A program made the translations under genes and the position numbers. 5,455 bases of DNA, from contig WTIY01000143.1 of the NCBI GenBank assembly GCA_011525065.1, forward strand, positions 7,797-13,251, given 5' to 3'. Below are positions 1-5,455 of this stretch, piece by piece. Each line of letters begins with the position of its first letter. Position 1 is the first letter of the stretch. Source of the stretch: Flavobacteriales bacterium (lineage in GTDB: Bacteria > Bacteroidota > Bacteroidia > Flavobacteriales > Flavobacteriaceae). The notes under the pieces are model-generated. The model was not told where the DNA came from. It did not search any database and saw only the letters and a list, made by a program, of their open reading frames with translations.

Positions 1-386
1 GCGGTGATGTCAACAGCATTAAGGTTGGGAATCATGTAAACATTCAGGACGGAGCTGTTATTCATGGAACTTATGAAAGTGCATCCACTGAAATAGGGGA
101 TCATGTATCCATTGGACACAATGCCATTGTTCATGGCTGCGAGATTCAGGATCATGTTCTCATCGGAATGGGTTCAATAGTCATGGACCATTGTGTTGTA
201 GAGCCTTACAGCATTATTGCTGCAGGGGCAGTAGTGCCGAAAAATACTCGAGTGCCCAGCGGCAGTATTTACGCGGGTGTTCCCGCCAAATGCATTAAAT
301 CTGTGAGTCCAGAACTCATGGAAGGTGAGATAGAACGGATCGCACGAAGTTATGACATGTATGCCTCCTGGTTTGAGGAGGACTAA
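1..386 (+). CDS. Gamma-carbonic anhydrase family protein, C-terminal part (5' end outside window)
   Basis: The reading frame is open from base 3 to the TAA at 384-386 and gives 127 residues. The family is usually about 170 residues, so roughly 40 N-terminal residues lie outside the window. The visible part is built of hexapeptide repeats typical of a left-handed beta-helix (IGDHVSIG, IVHGC, VLIGMGSIV, SIIAAGAVV), followed by the family landmark YAGVPAK and a C-terminal helix. Three histidines, at visible residues 21, 39 and 44, have the spacing of the zinc ligands of archaeal Cam (His81, His117, His122 from memory). The IQD at 14-16 and the opening GD (the codon before it ends in GC, so Arg is possible) match other conserved active-site positions. 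Such proteins are trimeric and cytoplasmic. Many bacterial members (PaaY/YrdA/CaiE-like) have weak or unproven carbonic anhydrase activity, so reversible CO2 hydration is an inference. The gene converges with murI and overlaps its stop codon. Confidence 0.9.
   Translation, partial: GDVNSIKVGNHVNIQDGAVIHGTYESASTEIGDHVSIGHNAIVHGCEIQDHVLIGMGSIVMDHCVVEPYSIIAAGAVVPKNTRVPSGSIYAGVPAKCIKSVSPELMEGEIERIARSYDMYASWFEED
364..381 (+). terminator. Weak hairpin at the convergent gene ends (possible terminator)
   Basis: CCTCCT at 364-369 pairs perfectly with AGGAGG at 376-381 around a six-base loop. It lies in the last codons of the carbonic anhydrase-like gene and just beyond the murI stop on the other strand. 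On the plus strand it is followed after seven bases by a broken pyrimidine/T tract (389-398). On the minus strand no T-run follows. The stem is short and overlaps coding sequence, so a terminator role is only possible, more likely for the plus-strand gene. Confidence 0.3.
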
Positions 387-1207
387 AATTCCTTTTCTAA
401 GATCGTCGGAATAATTCCAGGTTTTGATCCGAGTGCTGATCTGATCTTAATCAATTGGCTCAATGGATTTGGATCACCATTAGTCCAGAAGATTTTATAG
501 CCATTTGAGTCAGTGGGTTCTGCGGTTGACAAAAGCCTATTTTTTTCTAAAATGGCCTTAGTTTGACGGGCAACGGCGTATCCGGAATCTATGAGTTCAA
601 TGTGTTCGGGAAGATGGCTTTTGATGGCTGGAATTAAATAGGGGTAATGGCTGCATCCCAAAACAATGTGGTCTACTCCGGCCTCGATCATGGGATGTAA
701 ATATTTTTTCAACAGCAGATCGATTTCAGGTCCTTTGAACACCCCTTTTTCAATGAGCGGCACTAAACCATCACCGACGATTTCTACGCGTTTAGTTTCG
801 CCACCGTATTGATTTGCGGTTTCATGAAATAATTTGCTGTTCAAAGTGCCTTTGGTAGCCAGTACCCCAACGACTCCAGACTTGGATTTGAGGGCGGCAG
901 GTTTTATCGCGGGTTCAATCCCAATGAAGGGGATGTCGTATTTGGCACGTAAAAGATCAATGGCATTTGTCGTGGCGGTATTGCAAGCCACCACGATGAT
1001 TTTACATCCCATCTCGAGCAATAATTCTGTGTTTTTAATGCTGAGTTTGATGATCTCCTCAGTGGGTTTTTCCCCATAAGGGGCGTTACGGCTATCGGCT
1101 AAATAGATGGTATTTTCACGGGGCAATAATTCATCAATTTCTTGCCAGATGGAAGTTCCACCTACACCAGAATCGAACAAGCCAATAGGCGCATTATTGT
1201 TTTGCAT
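383..1207 (-). CDS. murI: Glutamate racemase MurI
   Basis: This cytoplasmic enzyme interconverts L- and D-glutamate without a cofactor and supplies D-Glu for the second residue of the peptidoglycan stem peptide. The 274-residue length is normal for the family. The Asp/Glu racemase signatures are present: FDSGVGG at residues 11-17, DSRNAPYG at 38-45, VACNTATT with catalytic Cys75 at 73-80, and GCSHYP with the second catalytic Cys185 at 184-189. The last motif has Ser where GCTHYP is the commoner form, a mild substitution. The ATG at 1207-1205 is well supported: there is no other in-frame Met before the FDSGVGG motif, and the N-terminal extension before that motif is of usual length. No Shine-Dalgarno is visible. 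The last bases of a strong hairpin with a U-tract lie within about five bases of the start codon, so expression must depend on read-through or on an unseen promoter. The TAG stop overlaps the stop of the opposing gene by a shared CTAA. Confidence 0.97.
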   Translation of the reverse strand: MQNNNAPIGLFDSGVGGTSIWQEIDELLPRENTIYLADSRNAPYGEKPTEEIIKLSIKNTELLLEMGCKIIVVACNTATTNAIDLLRAKYDIPFIGIEPAIKPAALKSKSGVVGVLATKGTLNSKLFHETANQYGGETKRVEIVGDGLVPLIEKGVFKGPEIDLLLKKYLHPMIEAGVDHIVLGCSHYPYLIPAIKSHLPEHIELIDSGYAVARQTKAILEKNRLLSTAEPTDSNGYKIFWTNGDPNPLSQLIKIRSALGSKPGIIPTILEKEF

Positions 1208-1211
1208 GTCA

Positions 1212-1247
1212 TAAAAATAAAAACTGCCCGCGACACGCGGGCAGTTT
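1212..1247 (-). terminator. Strong intrinsic terminator between ompH and murI
   Basis: Bases 1221-1232 and 1236-1247 form a perfect 12-bp inverted repeat with a three-base loop; the inner nine pairs (CTGCCCGCG/CGCGGGCAG) are GC-rich. Read on the minus strand, it is followed by a T-rich tract (TTTTTATTTTTAT, counting the stem's own Ts). It lies 80 bases downstream of the short ompH stop and should end the uppS-bamA-ompH transcript. Plus-strand transcripts would also meet a T-rich stretch (1245-1259), so it is potentially bidirectional, but no plus-strand gene precedes it here. Its U-tract reaches to about five bases before the murI ATG. Confidence 0.88.
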
Positions 1248-1254
1248 CTTTAGT

Positions 1255-1279
1255 TTTTTAAGCGATATGTGCTTAAAAA
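1255..1279 (-). other. A/T-rich hairpin upstream of the main terminator
   Basis: TTTTTAAGC at 1255-1263 and GCTTAAAAA at 1271-1279 form a perfect 9-bp inverted repeat with a seven-base loop, seven bases from the GC-rich terminator stem. In a minus-strand transcript it forms first. One arm (TGTGCTT on the plus strand, 1268-1274) is also complementary to AAGCACA at 1308-1314, so two exclusive pairings are possible. It may protect the ompH mRNA 3' end, form part of a tandem terminator, or belong to a murI leader. The function is inferred only. Confidence 0.4.
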
Positions 1280-1326
1280 GTAACTTGGTCAATTCCGCCA
1301 ACCCTTAAAGCACACACTTTTCAGAA

Positions 1327-1836
1327 CTAGATGCCGAGTTCTTTTTTGACATCAGCCAAAAGATCTTTACCGTCGGCTAGAATGACTCCTGAACCTTGCG
1401 TGGCATCGAACACATATTGAAAGCCTTGAGCACGAGCTACTTTTTGAATGGCTTGACGGGCTTTCTCTAAAATGGGCTGAAATAGATCAACTTCTTTTTG
1501 TTGAAGATCTTGCAAGGCTTGTTGGCGATAAGCCCCAATGTTGTTTTGCATGCCTTGAACTTCTTCGATGCGCTTTCTGTTTTCTTCTTCGGTTTTATTG
1601 GCCGCTTCAGCATCGTATTGCGTGATTTTTGCTTGTAGCTCCTTTGACATGGCTTTAATTTCAGTATCGTAAGTTTTTTGAAGTTTTTCCAATTGTCCTT
1701 CAGCAGCTTTCATCTCTGGCATCACGGAAACTAGCTCAGTGGTATTGATGTGGGCCACCTTTGATTGAGCAAAAACGGTTGTTTGTGCGCCTAAAAGGAC
1801 CATGGCGGCGATTAAAAATACATTGAGTTTTTTCAT
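1327..1836 (-). CDS. OmpH/Skp-family periplasmic chaperone, short paralog
   Basis: The protein has 169 residues, close to the size of E. coli Skp. Residues 1-23 form a clear Sec signal peptide: KK, then a hydrophobic core, then cleavage after VFA, leaving QSK. The mature part begins with a short beta-strand (VAHINTTELVSVMPE), goes through a long helical, charged and Gln-rich coiled-coil stretch (about 42-138), and ends with a strand-forming segment (YVFDATQGSGVILADG) plus a terminal helix. This is the order seen in Skp/OmpH, where helices form the tentacles and the strands the trimer body. The expected role is holding unfolded outer-membrane proteins in the periplasm and delivering them to BamA, which is encoded upstream in the same cluster. 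The gene follows its longer paralog by 34 bases with no Shine-Dalgarno or convincing promoter, which suggests co-transcription. ATG at 1836-1834 fits the signal peptide exactly. A strong terminator lies 80 bases after the stop. Confidence 0.95.
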   Translation of the reverse strand: MKKLNVFLIAAMVLLGAQTTVFAQSKVAHINTTELVSVMPEMKAAEGQLEKLQKTYDTEIKAMSKELQAKITQYDAEAANKTEEENRKRIEEVQGMQNNIGAYRQQALQDLQQKEVDLFQPILEKARQAIQKVARAQGFQYVFDATQGSGVILADGKDLLADVKKELGI

Positions 1837-1870
1837 TTGTTTGGGTATTAAATTTCTGTTTTGGTTTTAA

Positions 1871-2752
1871 TTATCGTTGCGTTCCTGAGCCATCACCACC
1901 GCCTGGAGGGACCGGTGGTCCACTTGGAGGGGTTTGCGATCCGTTGGAACCACTATTTTGATTTGAATTGACACCATTGATTGAATCAAGTCGCTGTTGA
2001 CGACGATCCAAAAGTTCTTGTCTTCTGGCCTCAAATTCTGCTTGTTTGACTAGGCGAATGGAATCGCGTTTTCGTCTGCGCTCTTCCATCATGGCTTCAC
2101 GCTGATTCTTTTTGTCTTGAATGGCTTTTTCACGCTCACTTTGTTCGGCGCTCTCTTCCATGCTCAAAGCCTCTTCCTGTTCTATTTTCTTGCCCTGCTT
2201 TCTGCTCAGAGCTTCTTCGCGTTTGGCTGCTCGATTGATGCTTCGTAACACTTGGTCCGACACATCATTTCTTTTAGCTGCAAAAAGCATGACGACATCA
2301 GCGGATTTGTCAAAGATGAAATCATATTTCTTGGCTTCGGCCAATTCTTGTACAAGATTGAAGACTTGATCCTGAATGGGTTGCACCAATTGACGGCGCT
2401 GTACGTCCAAGTCGCCACCCGGGCCAAACCGATTTTGCTGATAGGCGATCATTTCGTCTTCCAGGATCTTAATCTCTTCTTCTTGCTCTTCAATCAGTTC
2501 TTTGGTGAGCAGGATTCGTTCATTGCTCAAATTGAGCTTGAGCTGCTCTATTTCTTGAAGCATTTTCTCCAATTCGCGTTTCCAACGATCGACTTTTGAG
2601 CTGAGCTGGTTTTTGGCCTCTTGATACTCCGGTACATTTTCTAAAATGTATTCCATATCGATATAACCCATACGTGCACCACGTTGGCCGTGGGCTACCG
2701 AAAGATTAGCCGCGATGAGCAAGACCGAAAATAATACCTTAAATGCGTTCAT
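1871..2752 (-). CDS. OmpH/Skp-family protein with long charged and Pro/Gly-rich C-terminal tail
   Basis: The protein has 293 residues, about 120 more than a standard Skp. Residues 1-22 are a signal peptide (cleavage probably after AHG). An OmpH-like domain spans about 26-175: the strand MGYIDMEYILENVPEYQEA, a Glu/Lys-rich coiled coil (50-108), a short break at FGPGG (109-113), then a returning helix and the strand pair YDFIFDKSADVVMLFAA (143-159). After this comes a continuous charged helical stretch (175-258) rich in Glu, Arg and Lys with two related blocks, RKRDSIR at 227-233 and QRLDSIN at 253-259. It ends in an Asn/Ser/Gly and PPSGPPVPPGGG tail that should be disordered. The first part suggests a periplasmic chaperone for outer-membrane proteins working with BamA. 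What the tail does is unknown; peptidoglycan or nucleic-acid-like polyanion contact are only guesses. It begins 38 bases after the bamA stop, so it is probably translated from the bamA mRNA. Confidence 0.93.
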   Translation of the reverse strand: MNAFKVLFSVLLIAANLSVAHGQRGARMGYIDMEYILENVPEYQEAKNQLSSKVDRWKRELEKMLQEIEQLKLNLSNERILLTKELIEEQEEEIKILEDEMIAYQQNRFGPGGDLDVQRRQLVQPIQDQVFNLVQELAEAKKYDFIFDKSADVVMLFAAKRNDVSDQVLRSINRAAKREEALSRKQGKKIEQEEALSMEESAEQSEREKAIQDKKNQREAMMEERRRKRDSIRLVKQAEFEARRQELLDRRQQRLDSINGVNSNQNSGSNGSQTPPSGPPVPPGGGDGSGTQR

Positions 2753-2776
2753 AATTCTATGTTATTGCCTTGAAAT

Positions 2777-2791
2777 AATCGTGCCACGATT
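2777..2791. repeat. Short dyad in the bamA-ompH spacer
   Basis: AATCGTG and CACGATT form a perfect 7-base inverted repeat around one central base, touching the last base of the bamA TAA stop. As RNA it could form only a small hairpin (about five pairs with a five-base loop). There is no U-tract, so it is not a standard terminator. It could be a processing or protein-binding site, or chance. Confidence 0.3.
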
Positions 2792-5406
2792 TAAAATTGT
2801 TGACCGATGATGAAATGAGTTTCCCAACCATTGTTGCCAACACCGTTCAAAACAGGATCGAATCCGTAGCCGAAATCAATCCCCAATAGACCAAAGGCGG
2901 GCATAAATATACGAATTCCTGCGCCTGCAGAACGTTTTATGTCGAACGGATTATAATTCCTAAAGGAGTCATAGGCCGCTCCACCCTCGACAAAAGATAG
3001 AACGTAAATAGAGGCCAATTGTTTTAAGGTGATTGGATATCTTAATTCCAAGGAGAACTTATTGTAAATGGCACTACCGTCATTGGTGCTCAGGGATTGG
3101 TTGGGATAACCGCGTAGTTGCACCACCTCACGCCCATCTAGACTGAAGGCTCCCAGTCCGTCACCCCCTAAGAAAAATCGTTCAAAAGGCGGGATGCCGC
3201 GGTATTTATTGTAGGCCCCGAGAAATCCAAATTCCGCTTTTGGACGCAGCACCAGATCCCCAACTAACGTGGAAAACCAAGTGGCTTGAAATTTAACTTT
3301 ATAGTACTCCAACCAGTTAAATCGAATCTGGTCAATTTCTGAGATTCGTTCTTGGGCATCTACGGCTTCACCATCGGATGGATCATTGGCCAAAACATCT
3401 TGTAGATCGCTGCGCTCCTGGTCTAGCCCTTGGTAATCAATTCCGTTAAAGGCAGAATAAGGCAAGGACAATTTCGCGTTCAGACTAAAATCTGAACCAT
3501 AACGCGGATAAATTGGGTTTGCGGAAGTACTGTTACGACCAATCCCGATGGTGTAGGCTAAGTTGTTTGAAAATCCATCACCAAAGGTGAACAATCCAGT
3601 ATTGTAGTTACGCAAGTCAAAATGCTGAAAACTCAAAGATTGTGAGAGCTGGAAATAATCGTCGGGCCACTTGAGTCTCTTGGCAATACCCACAGAACCA
3701 CCAGTGATCAAAAATCTTCGATCCGTATCGCGTTCTCTGGTTTGGAAGTTAAAGAGATATTGTACCGTATGAGAAAATGAGGTGCTGAGTTGGATCGGGC
3801 GCTCTCCGCCGAGCCAAGGTTCCATAATCGATAGGCTGTAGGTTGAATAAAAGGTACTGGCCTGTGCGCGCAGAGAGAAGCGTTGACCGTCTCCCATAGG
3901 CAGAGGATGCCAAGCCTCCTTATTAAACAGATTACGCAGAGAAAAGTTATTAAAGGAGAGTCCGAGTGTTCCCACGAAACCACCCCCGCCGTATCCACCT
4001 TGCAGTTCGATTTGACTCGATCCTTTTTCAATCACAGAATACTCCAGGTCGAGCGTCCCGTTATTTGGGTCAAGATTCTTGAAGTTTGGGGTGAGCTGTT
4101 CTGCATCGAAGTAACCCAATTGACCCAGTTCTCGAATGGTCCTGATGACATTGCGCTTGCTGTATTTTTGCCCTGGTTTTGTGCGGAGCTCACGATAGAT
4201 AACGTGGTCATTGGTCTTGTCGTTACCCACCACGGTCACATGATCGAAATAGGTCAATTTATTTTCTTTAATTCTGATCTCAAAATCGATGGTATCTTGA
4301 CGTACTGCCACCTCTACTGGATTGATTTGAGAAAATAAATAACCTTCATTTTGATATAAGTTGGTCAAATCTGCGGCATCTGGATCCCCATCGTCAGCAA
4401 TGCGCTCTTGCAAGAGGGTTCCGTTATAGGTGTCGCCTTTACCTAACGCCATGTATTGTTTCAAGAATTCGTCGGTGTAAACGCTGTTCCCGATAAAACG
4501 GATGTCGCCAAAATAATATTTCTTTCCTTCCTCTAGGGTTATATCTAGGGCAATGGATTCATCGCTCAAGACTCTTAGAGTGTCTTTGATGATTCGTGCA
4601 TCTCGATAACCACTTTCTTTGTACTTCTGGATTAACTTGGCTTTGTCCTCCTCAAAAAGGGCTTCGGTGTACTTTGACTTCTTAAAGAAACGCAATGGGT
4701 TTTTGCGTTTGACGTTTTTTAGAAATCCCCGTAATTTTCTGTCTGTGATGTCTTGGTTGCCTTCGAAGTTGATTTCGGCCACCTTCACACGTTTTCCGCG
4801 ATCGATTAAAATCCGCATGTCCTGAGCGATCACGGTTCCTGTCGAGTCCGTTACCGGAATGGTCGTTACCATGACATTGGTATTCAAAAATCCATGCTCA
4901 GCATATTTGTCAATGATGTGATTTTTTGTGGTCGTAATCAGGTTTTTGGTGATTTTGACCCCTTCTTTTAGTTCGTTATCATTGATGATTTCTGTGACTT
5001 GACCTTTGCGCACTCCGTCGATAATGACTTTGTTAAGCTTGGGAAGCTCCACAATGTACAGTTCCAAATCGACCTGATCATCCTCAAGACCGGTCACATA
5101 AAACGCAATATCGCTAAATAGGTTTTGCTCCCAGAGTTTTTTAGTGACACTGCTTAGTTTTTCTCCGGGAATATACACTTGATCGCCAATCTTGAGACCG
5201 GTAAATGCGATGACCGTATTTTCGTTGAAGTTCTGGGCGCCGGTGACTGTAATGCTGCGAATGCTGTATCTTGTCCCGCTATCGAGCTCTTTTTGCTGAG
5301 CCAAAACAGAGGATGACCAAAAGAAGCAAAGCCCCACCAAAAGGAGGAGCTGACGAATTATTTTATTGGGTTGCTTAGGCGTTAAGTTGTTCGCTCGTCT
5401 TTCCAA
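2791..5406 (-). CDS. bamA: Outer-membrane protein assembly factor BamA (start uncertain)
   Basis: BamA is the Omp85 core of the BAM machine that folds beta-barrels into the outer membrane. The 871 residues show a signal peptide (cleavage after SSSVLA, residue 36), five POTRA domains at about 47-122, 123-204, 205-295, 296-383 and 384-463, and a C-terminal 16-strand barrel domain from about 467. POTRA marks such as NxNxVI, LFSDI, ESGYRDA, NEGYLFSQI and LGYFDAEQ are visible. Barrel marks include FFLGG (744-748), LRGYP (764-768, the counterpart of the conserved VRGF lid motif), and a C-terminal Phe in IIGQQF. An acidic loop at about 657-697 fits what I recall of Bacteroidota homologs. The TTG at 5406-5404 is the only reasonable standard start in the visible frame. 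It lies 32 bases inside the uppS reading frame. Other TTG and GTG codons (5340, 5337) would remove the basic part of the signal peptide, and the frame stays open to the window edge. Translation coupled to uppS is likely. Confidence 0.96.
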   Translation of the reverse strand: MERRANNLTPKQPNKIIRQLLLLVGLCFFWSSSVLAQQKELDSGTRYSIRSITVTGAQNFNENTVIAFTGLKIGDQVYIPGEKLSSVTKKLWEQNLFSDIAFYVTGLEDDQVDLELYIVELPKLNKVIIDGVRKGQVTEIINDNELKEGVKITKNLITTTKNHIIDKYAEHGFLNTNVMVTTIPVTDSTGTVIAQDMRILIDRGKRVKVAEINFEGNQDITDRKLRGFLKNVKRKNPLRFFKKSKYTEALFEEDKAKLIQKYKESGYRDARIIKDTLRVLSDESIALDITLEEGKKYYFGDIRFIGNSVYTDEFLKQYMALGKGDTYNGTLLQERIADDGDPDAADLTNLYQNEGYLFSQINPVEVAVRQDTIDFEIRIKENKLTYFDHVTVVGNDKTNDHVIYRELRTKPGQKYSKRNVIRTIRELGQLGYFDAEQLTPNFKNLDPNNGTLDLEYSVIEKGSSQIELQGGYGGGGFVGTLGLSFNNFSLRNLFNKEAWHPLPMGDGQRFSLRAQASTFYSTYSLSIMEPWLGGERPIQLSTSFSHTVQYLFNFQTRERDTDRRFLITGGSVGIAKRLKWPDDYFQLSQSLSFQHFDLRNYNTGLFTFGDGFSNNLAYTIGIGRNSTSANPIYPRYGSDFSLNAKLSLPYSAFNGIDYQGLDQERSDLQDVLANDPSDGEAVDAQERISEIDQIRFNWLEYYKVKFQATWFSTLVGDLVLRPKAEFGFLGAYNKYRGIPPFERFFLGGDGLGAFSLDGREVVQLRGYPNQSLSTNDGSAIYNKFSLELRYPITLKQLASIYVLSFVEGGAAYDSFRNYNPFDIKRSAGAGIRIFMPAFGLLGIDFGYGFDPVLNGVGNNGWETHFIIGQQF

Positions 5407-5455
5407 ATCGTCGTTCTCTGTTTTGATAATCCAGTATGGCGTTGTACAAATGGGC
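5375..5455 (-). CDS. uppS: Isoprenyl transferase UppS, C-terminal 26 residues (5' end outside window)
   Basis: A second minus-strand frame is open from the window edge to a TAA at 5377-5375 and reads AHLYNAILDYQNRERRFGKT followed by SEQLNA. The block A-I-x-x-Y-Q-x-R-x-R-R-F-G is the well-known C-terminus of cis-prenyltransferases. It is the RxRRFG-type tail of undecaprenyl diphosphate synthase, where the Arg residues help the partner subunit's active site. The enzyme condenses isopentenyl diphosphate onto farnesyl diphosphate to make the lipid carrier for peptidoglycan and other envelope polymers. It is cytoplasmic and membrane-associated. The assignment rests on only 26 residues, but uppS directly before bamA is a common order in bacteria and supports it. 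It overlaps the bamA start by 32 bases. Confidence 0.85.
   Translation of the reverse strand, partial: AHLYNAILDYQNRERRFGKTSEQLNA

Noticed and set aside
184..189. Loss of a catalytic motif in MurI (GCSHYP instead of GCTHYP; residue numbers given as position)
   Set aside because: The catalytic Cys185 and His187 are kept, and Thr to Ser is conservative, so the enzyme should be active.
834..1079. 81-codon plus-strand frame inside murI
   Set aside because: It is antisense to the conserved racemase core including the catalytic Cys75 motif, with no homology I recognise.
1264..1301. Possible promoters for murI on the minus strand: TTGACC-17-CATATC, or TTG-16-TACTTTTT resembling the Bacteroidota TAnnTTTG element
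   Set aside because: The first matches a sigma-70 form that is not the usual one in this phylum and has a poor -10. The second has shortened spacing and lacks the final G. Both would start transcripts before the terminator hairpin, so neither is convincing without mapped start sites.
1871..1975. Pro/Gly-rich end of the long ompH as a sign of a frameshift
   Set aside because: The frame ends in a clean TAA with normal spacing to the next gene, and similar low-complexity tails are plausible in periplasmic proteins, so I see no need for a frameshift.
2121..2599. Overlapping plus-strand open frames and one minus-strand frame inside the long ompH gene
   Set aside because: All are inside a well-supported gene. 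The Glu/Lys-rich coiled coil gives Phe/Leu/Ser-rich antisense frames that look membrane-like by chance.
3883..4338. Open frame of 151 codons on the plus strand
   Set aside because: It lies wholly within bamA on the opposite strand, has no recognizable domain or start signal, and its codons only mirror the BamA sequence.

Overview
The window looks like a piece of a Bacteroidota chromosome. The closest match I can suggest from memory is Flavobacteriales or Saprospiria, but the rank below phylum is not secure. The reasons are the gene order uppS, bamA, two ompH (skp-like) genes, murI; two tandem OmpH paralogs; a BamA of Bacteroidota type, with a long barrel loop and C-terminal Phe; and A/T-rich spacers with no Shine-Dalgarno before any visible start codon. 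It is a core cell-envelope locus with no sign of mobile elements, CRISPR, tRNA or rRNA.

Layout from left to right. Bases 1-386 (+) hold the C-terminal 127 residues of a left-handed beta-helix protein of the gamma-carbonic anhydrase family, cut by the window edge. Its TAA overlaps the TAG of the convergent murI gene (383-1207, -), so no intergenic space lies between them. Bases 1208-1326 separate murI from the next gene and are highly structured. They contain a perfect 12-bp GC-rich hairpin with a U-tract that ends almost at the murI start codon, plus a second A/T-rich hairpin. Then come, all on the minus strand, a short OmpH/Skp-like periplasmic chaperone (1327-1836), a longer OmpH-family protein with a charged and Pro/Gly-rich tail (1871-2752), and bamA (2791-5406). 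At the right edge, on the minus strand and in another frame, the last 26 residues of UppS (5375-5455) overlap the start of bamA.

Transcription of the main cluster runs right to left: uppS, bamA, long ompH, short ompH, terminator, murI. The products belong together. UppS makes the undecaprenyl carrier used for peptidoglycan precursors, and MurI makes D-glutamate for the same pathway. BamA inserts outer-membrane beta-barrels, and the OmpH proteins are expected to chaperone unfolded outer-membrane proteins across the periplasm. The gamma-carbonic anhydrase-like gene is on the opposite strand and is probably unrelated in function.

I did not find an evidently new biological system. The points most worth checking are the terminator-like hairpin directly in front of murI, the unclear start codon of bamA inside uppS, and the unusual tail of the second OmpH protein.
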